Shown here in pieces: positions 25,638 to 34,089 of a stretch of DNA of 64,000 nt. The notes beneath the pieces are model-generated. The model saw nothing but the letters and a program-made list of their open reading frames with translations, had not been told where the DNA came from and ran no database searches. The stretch comes from Aquimarina sp. ERC-38 (lineage in GTDB: Bacteria; Bacteroidota; Bacteroidia; Flavobacteriales; Flavobacteriaceae), in the NCBI RefSeq assembly GCF_026222555.1, contig NZ_CP098511.1:1159501-1223500 (forward strand), written 5' to 3'. Within the stretch, counting starts at the first letter, position 1; each line of letters starts with the position of its first letter. The translations under genes were made by a program, and so were the position numbers.

Positions 25638-25842
25638 AAGCTTTTTTCTTTTAGAAAGATAGAAACCTAGTACTTACAATTTTTGTTCGCTATAAGGGCT
25701 TATAAATAACAGTTTTCTAATAGACATCCTCTATTAATTTAAGAATACTATTTATTTTACTAATACTTGTGAAATAAGAAGAATATAAATTTAAATATCC
25801 CTGATCTTTAATACTTTTGCATAAATTTTTAAAAAACCAGAA

Positions 25843-26382
25843 ATGAAAAAATATTTAGGGATTTTAGTACTAAGCATATTTTTTGCTTCATGTAATCAGT
25901 CCTCAGAAAAAACAGGCTATGTAAATAATACTAAAATTGTTTCCGAATATTTGGAGATGAAAGCGGCTCAAGATAAATGGACTAAAATGAATGATGATTT
26001 AAGAACCGAATTAGAAGGTAAGGCAAAAGAATTTCAACAGGAGGTTCAAGGGTATCAAAGTATTATGAAATCTATGACCAAAGCCAATAGAGAGAAGAAA
26101 GAACAGGAGTTGATGGCAAAGCAACAAAACTTACAGAGAGAACAGCAAGTAAAAATGCAAGAAATCCAGGATGGTAGTAAGGTAGAAATTGATTCTATTA
26201 TCAACAAAGTAAAAGATTTTGTAAAAGACTACGGAAAAAACAATGGCTATACGTACATCTTTGGAGAAACCGAAGTAGGAAACATCTTTTACGCAAAGGA
26301 TAATCTTGATATTACTGAAGAAGTACTAACTGAACTCAATAAGAATATTGATACAGCCAAAACTTCCTCTACTGAGGAATAG
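25843..26382 (+). CDS. OmpH/Skp-like periplasmic chaperone, predicted lipoprotein
   Basis: This 179-residue protein has a lipobox-type signal (LGILVLSIFFASC, Cys17), then the OmpH/Skp pattern: GYVNNTKIVSEYLEMKAAQ, a long Lys/Gln/Glu coiled coil (about residues 45-110) and the closing strand region KNNGYTYIFGETEVGNIFYA. Skp-type chaperones bind unfolded outer-membrane proteins in the periplasm. Being lipidated is unlike E. coli Skp but common in Bacteroidota. TACTTTTG at 25812-25819 is a -7-like box 23 bases upstream of the ATG. A clear terminator follows. Confidence 0.87.
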   Translation: MKKYLGILVLSIFFASCNQSSEKTGYVNNTKIVSEYLEMKAAQDKWTKMNDDLRTELEGKAKEFQQEVQGYQSIMKSMTKANREKKEQELMAKQQNLQREQQVKMQEIQDGSKVEIDSIINKVKDFVKDYGKNNGYTYIFGETEVGNIFYAKDNLDITEEVLTELNKNIDTAKTSSTEE

Positions 26383-26405
26383 AAAATTTTAATAAAATGG
26401 TATAA

Positions 26406-26437
26406 AAAAAAGGTCATTTTGCAGAATGACCTTTTTT
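26406..26437. terminator. Bidirectional intrinsic terminator between convergent genes
   Basis: AAAAAAGGTCATT (26406-26418) pairs perfectly with AATGACCTTTTTT (26425-26437) around the loop TTGCAG. The A-run on the left and the T-run on the right let it serve both the Skp-like gene on the plus strand and the lipoprotein gene on the minus strand. Confidence 0.88.
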
Positions 26438-26471
26438 AGTTTTATTGATTGTTTTGCAGTAGGATTAAAAA

Positions 26472-27437
26472 CTACTGATTTCGTCTTCTTACCACTATTA
26501 ATGAAGCATCCATAGAACCTCGGCTGGTGGTATTAATAGGTAATGATTGTGCATCTAATCGACTATTATTTTCAGTACGTGTAAACAACCTATTTGCATA
26601 CCAACCTTCACTTGCAGGATTAATTTTAAAACCAGGGCAAGTTCCTAAAAAAGTTCCACCGGGACCAACTAAAGGAAATGCTTCAGTATCACTACATGAA
26701 TTATTAACACAACTTCCAGTAAAATCATTTAAAACATATTTTTCAATATTACCAAAATTAGGAATTTCCTTTTTTATCCCAATCGCGAAAGCACTTAACT
26801 TTGATGCTGCAGGAAAGATATAAGATCCACCTGATGCAATCCAGGTATTACCCGAAGGATAAGATTCTTTAAGCAGTGCCCCATTTTTTGAAACTTCTCC
26901 AAAACCTAAAAAATCTAAATTTGCCCCACCCCCTATTAATTCATAGTCGTTTGGTAATGTAGCACTTGTCCTATTAAACTTGGCAAAACTAGAATAGCCT
27001 CTTTTAATTAGCATATATTCTTTTAATTTGGATTCAGGTATATACTTCCCATCATTATCTTTAAGTCGTAACCCAATTACACTTATAGTAACAGGAAAGC
27101 CAATTTTGGGAGAGTTATTACCATGATATTTAGCAGCAATTGTCCAACCCTTATATGCATCATTTCTACCAGAGGAAGGATAGGATTCATAAATAAAAGC
27201 TCCTATTCCTGGAATACTAACAGATCCTCCAATACATATATAACCATCAGGCACTAAAGTAGTTTTCTTAAAATCAGCAGGGTCGCCTTCATCCTCAGAA
27301 TTATATCTTTTTTCTATATAAATAATTTCAATTTGCCCCGAACCATCAGTATACGTACGTACAAAATCAGTAGAACTTTTTGTCTCATAGTTTCCCGTTT
27401 CATTAATTGGTTCAGTTTCACAGGCATTAAATACCAT
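26472..27437 (-). CDS. Repeat-containing surface lipoprotein of unknown function, signal peptide frameshifted
   Basis: As it stands the ORF starts MVFNACETEP, lacking the hydrophobic part of a lipoprotein signal. Upstream, in the same frame, the codons read KILLLLAIC, and an out-of-frame ATG lies at 27469. One extra A in the A6 run at 27466-27461 would give MKKILLLLAICMVFNAC, a textbook lipobox. The body has at least two copies of a roughly 65-residue unit (about residues 59-127 and 159-222) sharing an IGG/IGGGA strand, an (K/Y)ESYPSG turn, a W(T/I)A strand and a closing xIGLR/AIGIK strand. A Cys-rich third region follows (GSCVNNSCSD). I do not recognise the family by name. The gene is isolated and followed by a strong terminator. 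Confidence 0.7.
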   Translation of the reverse strand: MVFNACETEPINETGNYETKSSTDFVRTYTDGSGQIEIIYIEKRYNSEDEGDPADFKKTTLVPDGYICIGGSVSIPGIGAFIYESYPSSGRNDAYKGWTIAAKYHGNNSPKIGFPVTISVIGLRLKDNDGKYIPESKLKEYMLIKRGYSSFAKFNRTSATLPNDYELIGGGANLDFLGFGEVSKNGALLKESYPSGNTWIASGGSYIFPAASKLSAFAIGIKKEIPNFGNIEKYVLNDFTGSCVNNSCSDTEAFPLVGPGGTFLGTCPGFKINPASEGWYANRLFTRTENNSRLDAQSLPINTTSRGSMDASLIVVRRRNQ

Positions 27438-28100
27438 ACAAATCGCTAATAGTAAAAGAATTTTTTCATTTTAAAAGATTAAAGTTAGTAATTGTTTAGT
27501 AAGGCTTAAAAGTATAAATTTTGGTTAAACCGAAGGGAAATTTAATTATACTTTTAGGTTAAATATAGGTTTTAGTACCCTGTTGTATTACTATTAGAAG
27601 TTGGTATTAAGTTATAATTAAATGGAATGGAATTAATTTAACATATAAAACTTTGTAAGGAAACTCCTTATAAAATGAATTAGATAATAAAAATACAGGC
27701 TAAAATCATTAGAAAATTTACACTTAATCGGAATAATTGACGTTTTATATGCTTTAGGAAATTATTAATTATTTCTAAATTTAGTACCTTTGATCTAAAC
27801 TAACAATTGTTAAATCGGAATTATTGGAGAAATATTAACAGTTATAAGAAAAAATTTTCATAAAATTGTAATCCCAATTTTAATTTAAAAGCTTGATAAA
27901 TAGAAGTTTATCTTTATTTTTAAAGAATGGATTGGATACTAAAACAAACGTATGAATTATCTTAAAATGATCGTAAGAATATTATTACAAAAAAAAACGA
28001 AAAATTACGGTATTATAATTTAATTATTTATAATTTTATGTCATTACGATAAATATATTAACAAGATTATTAACATGCGCCCCAAACGCTACGATTTAAT
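27438..28100. other. Long AT-rich leader region upstream of the spr locus
   Basis: About 660 bases separate the divergent lipoprotein gene and the sprC-like gene. The first 32 bases hold the disrupted lipoprotein start. A TACCTTTG -7-like box lies at 27785-27792 but lacks a good -33 partner and is over 300 bases from the next gene. No ORF above about 25 codons looks real. The spr operon promoter and a long 5' leader are presumably here. Confidence 0.5.
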
Positions 28101-30197
28101 ATGAAACTAATGACATCATTATCACAAAAATATGATGCTATGAATGGTAAAACATTACTATCATTGTGGGTACTACTTTTTGTAGTATCTGCAAATCTAA
28201 TATACGGACAATCTCGCTCTATTCAAAAACCCGAATTGCAAAATTTTTCTAGTGCGTGTGCTACTACTAGTAAAAATGAATTTACGGTACTCGCGTTGTT
28301 GTCACCCGGTGCCGCGCTTCCCAATGGAAATGAGTTTATATTACAGCGATCAGATCCTAATGGAGATTTTAGTAATGCTATTGAATTGGCTAGAGCCAAT
28401 GGTCCTAATAATGGTACCTCAAGCGAACAAGAAATAGAATTTGAAAATTTTTCTATTCCTACTACGAGTAGTAGTGATACCTATAAATTACGAGTGATTG
28501 CTTCCCTTGATGATAAAATCATAAGTGAGATTTCGGATGATACACCTATGCATTTTTTTAGGGATAGCATTGATCTTCGATTAAATGATCGTAAACCGGT
28601 AATTTTTTGTAATGTAGAAACCATCCGTAAAGAATTGGTTATTGAAGTATTGGATAAAGATAAACAACCTATTGATCCGGAACAGTTTGAATGGGAATGG
28701 TTTCGGGTAGAAGGGGTTAATAACGATATATTAATACCTGGAGAGAATGGAACCAGTCTTACCGTGACTAGTGAAGGAACTTATGTTGCTAAAATACCAC
28801 TTGGTGACTGTCAAAATATTTTTAGACGTGCTAGATCTAATGAAGTAACCGTTTCTAAAGTAGAAGTAGATGAAGTTCAAATCATCACTGCTGCTCCTGA
28901 TTTTTCTTTTTGTCCTGGAGAAGACAAAGTTTTAACCTATACCAATTCCAGCTTTAATTACCAGCACCAATGGTTTAAAGACGGAGAACCTATTGATAAG
29001 GCAACCGGCCCTAATATTCGATTATCAGACAATGACTTTGGAGGGGTTTATAGGGTACAATTAGCTATTAGTGATGAATGTAACCAGTTACTGTCAGAAC
29101 CCGTAACCGTTGTTAATGAAGGTTCCAGTATTACCAAACCCTTACCGGAATTTTTAGTACGTCTCCCACGAGAGGTATTAAACCTTGAGATTGAAACCGA
29201 TGCACCGCTTGGTAGTACCATTCGCTGGATTGTAGATACTAATATTCAATCTTCGGGCCCTTTACAGAGTCCGACTTCTTCGTTTGATGCACCTCTTATT
29301 GCAGTGTATAGAGTAGAAATTGACGCAAATGATGCTTGTAACTCTGCATTGTTTTCACAAACTGAAATTTTAGCCCCAAATAATATTATACCAGTCATCG
29401 GTACGGATGATATTATCGATTGTAGCGCAGAAATAATTACGCTAAGAGTTATAGAGGTAAACGGAATCACTAACGTAGGACCCGTACCTCTAACTGAAGA
29501 TCAGTTAACCAGATTGAATTTTGAATGGTTTAAAGACGATGTCAGCACCGGAGAATTTGGTCGGGAATTTGAAATAAACCGTGGAGATTCAGAAAGCATC
29601 TATCGGGTAGAAGCAAGTTTAGATACCGGTGAGTTCACAGCAAGGACTTCAGAAGAATTACCTATTCTATTTTTAGATAACAATATAGAATTAACCGCGG
29701 TTCCGGCAATACTTTCAGTAGAAGACGATGCTACGGTTACTATAACCGCTCCGTCTAATGAAAACTTTAGCTATACCTGGTTTGAAATTGTTGGCGGAGA
29801 AGAGCGTTTAATAGATGGAGAAACCATAAACGAATTAATAGTGAGTGAACCCGGAATATATCTTGCCAGGATTGCTACCGACCTTTGTGAGGTACCAACC
29901 TTGCCTATAGAAATCGGTAAAGAAGGTGAAGTAAGTATTTCAGAGTTAATTCCTAACATTATTACTCCCTTCGGAAGTCCTGGAATTAATGACCGATGGG
30001 TGCTTCCCGCACGATTTAGCAGTGCAGATGTAGAAGTAACCATATACAATGTAAACGGTCAACCGGTATTTAATAAAACAGGAGGTTATAATAGCGAGTG
30101 GCCGGAAATGGAAGAGGTCAAAGAAGAATTGTACTTCTATATTATCAAAGAAAATCAGGAAGTAACTAAAAAAGGTACGATTACCGTAATGCAATAA
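28101..30197 (+). CDS. sprC: SprC-like gliding-motility protein with T9SS type B sorting domain
   Basis: This 698-residue secreted protein has its signal peptide at NGKTLLSLWVLLFVVSANLIYGQ (split: LLSLWVLLFVVSANLIYG), after a long n-region; ATG 28140 is a plausible alternative start. The body is a string of Ig-like/PKD-like beta domains with recurrent YxWF or QWFKDG motifs and closing GxYRV(Q/E) strands. The last 85 residues (LIPNIITPFGSPGINDRWVLP, then VTIYNVNGQPVF and ELYFYIIKENQE) form the CHU_C/gliding-associated C-terminal domain that directs type B T9SS export. Position directly upstream of SprD-, SprB- and SprF-like genes matches the F. johnsoniae sprC-sprD-sprB-sprF order, which is my main reason for the name. 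Five bases separate it from the next gene. Confidence 0.75.
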   Translation: MKLMTSLSQKYDAMNGKTLLSLWVLLFVVSANLIYGQSRSIQKPELQNFSSACATTSKNEFTVLALLSPGAALPNGNEFILQRSDPNGDFSNAIELARANGPNNGTSSEQEIEFENFSIPTTSSSDTYKLRVIASLDDKIISEISDDTPMHFFRDSIDLRLNDRKPVIFCNVETIRKELVIEVLDKDKQPIDPEQFEWEWFRVEGVNNDILIPGENGTSLTVTSEGTYVAKIPLGDCQNIFRRARSNEVTVSKVEVDEVQIITAAPDFSFCPGEDKVLTYTNSSFNYQHQWFKDGEPIDKATGPNIRLSDNDFGGVYRVQLAISDECNQLLSEPVTVVNEGSSITKPLPEFLVRLPREVLNLEIETDAPLGSTIRWIVDTNIQSSGPLQSPTSSFDAPLIAVYRVEIDANDACNSALFSQTEILAPNNIIPVIGTDDIIDCSAEIITLRVIEVNGITNVGPVPLTEDQLTRLNFEWFKDDVSTGEFGREFEINRGDSESIYRVEASLDTGEFTARTSEELPILFLDNNIELTAVPAILSVEDDATVTITAPSNENFSYTWFEIVGGEERLIDGETINELIVSEPGIYLARIATDLCEVPTLPIEIGKEGEVSISELIPNIITPFGSPGINDRWVLPARFSSADVEVTIYNVNGQPVFNKTGGYNSEWPEMEEVKEELYFYIIKENQEVTKKGTITVMQ

Positions 30198-30202
30198 ACC
30201 GT

Positions 30203-33200
30203 ATGAGTCAGAAAGTACGTATCATTTTATTATTATTTGCAATCACTAAGATTTCCTTTGCCCAGGTAGATCCGGGTGTTGCTACGGATAATAGTGCGCT
30301 TCCATCTGATTTTATTTCATTACACAACTCCGTTCAGTACAATCGGTTTTTATTCAATCCTACTTTTTCCTTCGTAAGAGAAAATAATACCTATGTAAAT
30401 ATATTCAATCGTAATATTAACGCCACGTTTACAGACAATACCCAAACCTATTTATTAAACTATAATAATGTTATAGCAGAAAAAATGGGGGTAGGAGCCG
30501 GTTTATTTCAACAAAATATTGGCGTGATTGTCTACTCGGGAGCAGATTTAAACTATGCCTATAATGTAGAACTAGATCGGGATATGAACCTTACCTTCGG
30601 TACGAACCTTAGTTATTCACAAAGTAGGTTAAGTAATACCCGGCTGGATGAGGTGAATACAAACGATCCTGTTTTAAATAATTTTCCCGAAAATTCAGTA
30701 ATGTTTCTACACCCCGGGGTGAATTTTAATTACCAGGCGTTTGACGTAGGGGTTTCTGTAGTAAACGCAGTAGCCTATAATTTTACCAATAGCGAACTAC
30801 TTACGGATCAGATGATATATAGTGGTCATGCCATGTATACTACAGAATTAAACTGGCGGGAGGATACAGAATTACGTGTCATGGGATACGGACAGATGCC
30901 TGCCGAAGGTGATCTGCGGTATGGTGGTAATGTCCTTTTTGAAATTCCGAAATACGGCTGGGCACAAACGGGCTATAATAGCTTTTTTGGTGCTTCTATT
31001 GGTCTGGGTGTAAACGTGACCAAATCAGTTTCTGTTGCCTATACTGTAGAGCCGGGTATCGGGGGTACAGGTACAGCAAATGATTTTGGTGCTACGCACG
31101 AATTCGGGTTGGCATTTAACTTTGGTAAAGGAAAAGTAACTGCGAGAAGACCGATTGCTTCTAAGGATGAGGGCTATATTAAAAGGGATTCTGAAATCCG
31201 AAGGTTAAAGAAAGAAATTCTGGAACAGAATAAAATTATTCGAAGCTTACAAGCCCAGGGAGATTCTTTAAACCAGGCGCAACGTAGTTTAAGTAGGTTA
31301 GAAAAATCCATTGCAGACGCAAAAGCAGAAGAAGAAAGTAGTGCACGTAAGCTAGAACTGCAAAGAGAAGATGAAGTGGAATTGCTAAATGCACAAGGAA
31401 AAGACCAGCTTCAATCTGAAAAAAGATTGGCAATGGAACTGCGGAAACAGGAATTAGAAGAAGAGGAAGAGCGTCTTCGTGCACAACGTACACTGGAAAG
31501 AGAAGTAAACGAACAAAGACTTGCCCAGGAAGAAGCAGTTGCAGAGGAAGAAACACAGAGTGAGCCGGAAATTGAAGTGGTTGAAACCAATACTTCTGCT
31601 AGTGGTAATGATGCAGAAACAGAAGAGCAAAAAGCTATTAAGGAAATTGCAGTAGCCGAAGCAGCTAGAGAAGCGGAAGCAGCCAGACAAGAGGCAGCCG
31701 TAGCAGAAGAAGAAGAACGCGAACGATTACAACAAGAAGCCCTTGCCCTTGAAGAACAAATTGCTAAACAAAAAGAGGCAGAATTAAGCGAAGAGGAGCA
31801 ATTAGAAATAGAAATGGCAGCACAAATTGCCGAAGAAAAAAGATTAGCAGCCTCTCAAAAAGAATTAGAACAGATTGTAAGACAGCAAAATGCTGAAGGT
31901 CCCGTACAATCACAAAAAGAACTTGAACAACAATTAGCACTACAAAAAGAGGAAGAAGAACGATTGGCGTCCTCTAAAAAGCTTGAACAGGAAAATAACC
32001 TGATTAATGATCCGGCAGAAGAAGCCCGGAAGTTAGAAGAAGCTCGCTTAGCAGAAGAAGCCGAAGCAGCGCGTTTAGAAGCAGCAAGAATTGAAGAAGA
32101 AGCACGATTAGCAGAACAAGCCAGAATTGAAGAGGCCGCACGAATTGCCCGGGAAGCAGAAGCAGCAGAAGCAGCACGATTAGAAGAAGAAGCACGTATC
32201 GAAAGACAGGCAGCAGAGCAGGCACGTATTGCCGAAGAAGCTAACGTTGCAGAACAAGCCAAAATAGAAGAACAAGCCAAAATAGAAGAACAAGCACGTC
32301 AGGAAGCTGAAGCCGCCAGGTTAGCAGAAGAATCCAGAAAAGCCGAGCAAATCATTACCGCAACAGAAACTGCCGTAGCCGCAAAAAATGTAGAAGAATT
32401 ACGTAGGAGTTCCAAGCTGATTGCCGAGAGTCAGTTTATTCCTCAAGCTAAAAAAGAGGAATTAATCGCTACTATAAACCAAACCATAGCCGATAAAGAA
32501 GCTGAAGAAGCGGAACAAGCTCGACTAGCAGAAATTGCGGAACAAGAAAGAATTGCAGAAGAAGCAAGACTAGCTGAAGAAGCAGAGGCAACCCGATTGG
32601 CTGAAGAAGCCGAACAAGCACGTCAGGAAGCCGAAGCGGCACGACTGGCAGAAGAATCTAAGAAAGCCGAGCAAATTATTACGGCTACGGAAACTGCCAT
32701 TGCTGCAAAAAATGTTGAAGAATTACGAAGGAGTTCTAAGCTGATTGCCGAGAGCCAGTTTATTCCACAAGCTAAAAAAGAGGAATTAATTGCCACCATA
32801 GACCAAACCATAGCCGATAAGGAAGCTGAAGAAGCCGAAGCAACTCGATTAGCAGAAATTGCAGAACAGGAAAGAATAGCTGAAGAAGCAAGGCAAGCTG
32901 AAGAAGCAAGACTAGCAGAAATTGCAGAACAAGAAAGAATTGCCGAAGAAGCAAGACGGGCAGAAGAAGCAAGATTAGCCGAAGAAGCCGAACAAGAGCG
33001 TATTGCCGAAGAAGCAAGAAGAGCCGAAGAAGCACGCTTAGCTGAACAAGCTCGTATTGCCGAAGAAGCAAGATTAGCCGAAATTGCAGAGCAGGAAAGA
33101 ATTGCCGAAGAAGAAAGACAAGCGGAAGCAGCAAAAAGAGCAGCCGCTGCCGAAGAAGCTAGGTTGGCCGCAGAAGCCGCGGAAAATCCGGAAGATATTG

Positions 33201-34060
33201 AAGAGATTCAGAAAGAATTGGACAATAGCAGTAGAATTACAAATAAATTAATTGCGACCCGGGATTCTTTATTGACTTCCAGTAACAATGTAGATAAAAG
33301 AGATTTTACAAAGCTTTTAGAATCCCTGGTAAATATGGATAATCAGGCTAAAGAAGTTAAAAAAGAAAGAGACCTGATTAGCTCTAAGCGTTTAACTGCA
33401 GATAATCGGTTTATAAAATTTGCTGAAGCTACCCGTCCGGAAGCCAAATATGCCACTAAGTTTTTACCCGGGTATGAAGAAGGCTTTTATCTGATAGGAA
33501 ATGTTTTTAACGGAGGAGAGTATGCAGATAAGTTTACCAGTACTTTAAAAGGTCTGGGTTTTGATAATGCAGAAGTTATTGAGAATCGAGAAAACGGGTA
33601 TCAATACGTAGCTATTGAAAAATTTAAAGATAAAGACGAAGCCGCAGAGAAGTATTTAAATAACCTGGACAACCGATATTTTGGAGATATGTGGATTTTA
33701 CAAGTGGCAAAAAACAGGGTAGAATCTATGAAAAAACTAGTTCAGGAATCTCGGGTAATTATGGGATCGCTTAAAGATGACTCGGTGATTAAAGATAATT
33801 TATCATATATAGCCGGTCATGATATCAAAAACGGATATTACCTGATTACCAGTATATTTAAAAGAGAAAATTATTTCGAAAGAGGCATGCAACGTCTAAG
33901 GGATCGTGGACTGGAACCTAAGTATTTCCGTAGTCCTAAGGATAACTATTTGTACATCTATATAGATCGGTACGAAACCCTAGATGAAGCAAAAAAAGAT
34001 TTATTTTCTAATGTAGGTGGTGCATATGACGGAGATATGTACATAATGAAAATTGAATAG
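30203..34060 (+). CDS. sprD: SprD-like protein: PorP/SprF barrel, long charged helix, two SPOR-like repeats
   Basis: This is a 1285-residue protein with signal peptide VRIILLLFAITKISFAQ. Residues about 25-315 are a PorP/SprF-type outer-membrane barrel (LHNSVQYNRFLFNPTFSFV, SVAYTVEPGIGGTG). Residues about 330-995 are an Ala/Glu/Arg/Gln-rich helix of heptad type, interrupted by two near-identical inserts containing FIPQAKKEELIATI. The C-terminal part has two SPOR-like units (about 1090-1170 with EGFYLIGNVF and GDMWILQV; about 1210-1285 with NGYYLITSIF and GDMYIMKIE). SprD in F. johnsoniae supports SprB-dependent movement. Here the layout suggests a link between outer membrane and peptidoglycan; that role is my inference. 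It is in one operon with sprC and sprB. Confidence 0.78.
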   Translation: MSQKVRIILLLFAITKISFAQVDPGVATDNSALPSDFISLHNSVQYNRFLFNPTFSFVRENNTYVNIFNRNINATFTDNTQTYLLNYNNVIAEKMGVGAGLFQQNIGVIVYSGADLNYAYNVELDRDMNLTFGTNLSYSQSRLSNTRLDEVNTNDPVLNNFPENSVMFLHPGVNFNYQAFDVGVSVVNAVAYNFTNSELLTDQMIYSGHAMYTTELNWREDTELRVMGYGQMPAEGDLRYGGNVLFEIPKYGWAQTGYNSFFGASIGLGVNVTKSVSVAYTVEPGIGGTGTANDFGATHEFGLAFNFGKGKVTARRPIASKDEGYIKRDSEIRRLKKEILEQNKIIRSLQAQGDSLNQAQRSLSRLEKSIADAKAEEESSARKLELQREDEVELLNAQGKDQLQSEKRLAMELRKQELEEEEERLRAQRTLEREVNEQRLAQEEAVAEEETQSEPEIEVVETNTSASGNDAETEEQKAIKEIAVAEAAREAEAARQEAAVAEEEERERLQQEALALEEQIAKQKEAELSEEEQLEIEMAAQIAEEKRLAASQKELEQIVRQQNAEGPVQSQKELEQQLALQKEEEERLASSKKLEQENNLINDPAEEARKLEEARLAEEAEAARLEAARIEEEARLAEQARIEEAARIAREAEAAEAARLEEEARIERQAAEQARIAEEANVAEQAKIEEQAKIEEQARQEAEAARLAEESRKAEQIITATETAVAAKNVEELRRSSKLIAESQFIPQAKKEELIATINQTIADKEAEEAEQARLAEIAEQERIAEEARLAEEAEATRLAEEAEQARQEAEAARLAEESKKAEQIITATETAIAAKNVEELRRSSKLIAESQFIPQAKKEELIATIDQTIADKEAEEAEATRLAEIAEQERIAEEARQAEEARLAEIAEQERIAEEARRAEEARLAEEAEQERIAEEARRAEEARLAEQARIAEEARLAEIAEQERIAEEERQAEAAKRAAAAEEARLAAEAAENPEDIEEIQKELDNSSRITNKLIATRDSLLTSSNNVDKRDFTKLLESLVNMDNQAKEVKKERDLISSKRLTADNRFIKFAEATRPEAKYATKFLPGYEEGFYLIGNVFNGGEYADKFTSTLKGLGFDNAEVIENRENGYQYVAIEKFKDKDEAAEKYLNNLDNRYFGDMWILQVAKNRVESMKKLVQESRVIMGSLKDDSVIKDNLSYIAGHDIKNGYYLITSIFKRENYFERGMQRLRDRGLEPKYFRSPKDNYLYIYIDRYETLDEAKKDLFSNVGGAYDGDMYIMKIE
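32291..32938 (+). repeat. Tandem 324-bp duplication inside the sprD-like gene
   Basis: Copy 1 begins at 32291 and copy 2 at 32615, both with CAAGCACGTCAGGAAGC, an offset of exactly 324 bases (108 codons). Over the first 73 residues the proteins differ at only three positions (Arg/Lys, Val/Ile, Asn/Asp), while the DNA differs at roughly 25 sites by eye, mostly synonymous. The rest of each unit is the looser AEEARLAE-type heptad sequence. Confidence 0.85.
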
Positions 34061-34089
34061 CCTGTAAAGGTGCCCCAAAAAGCAGAAAT

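Noticed and set aside
31236-33134. Long minus-strand open frames rich in Leu/Ala/Ser opposite the sprD coiled-coil region
   Set aside because: They are mirror frames of a low-complexity Glu/Ala-rich coding sequence, and no start context or family supports them.
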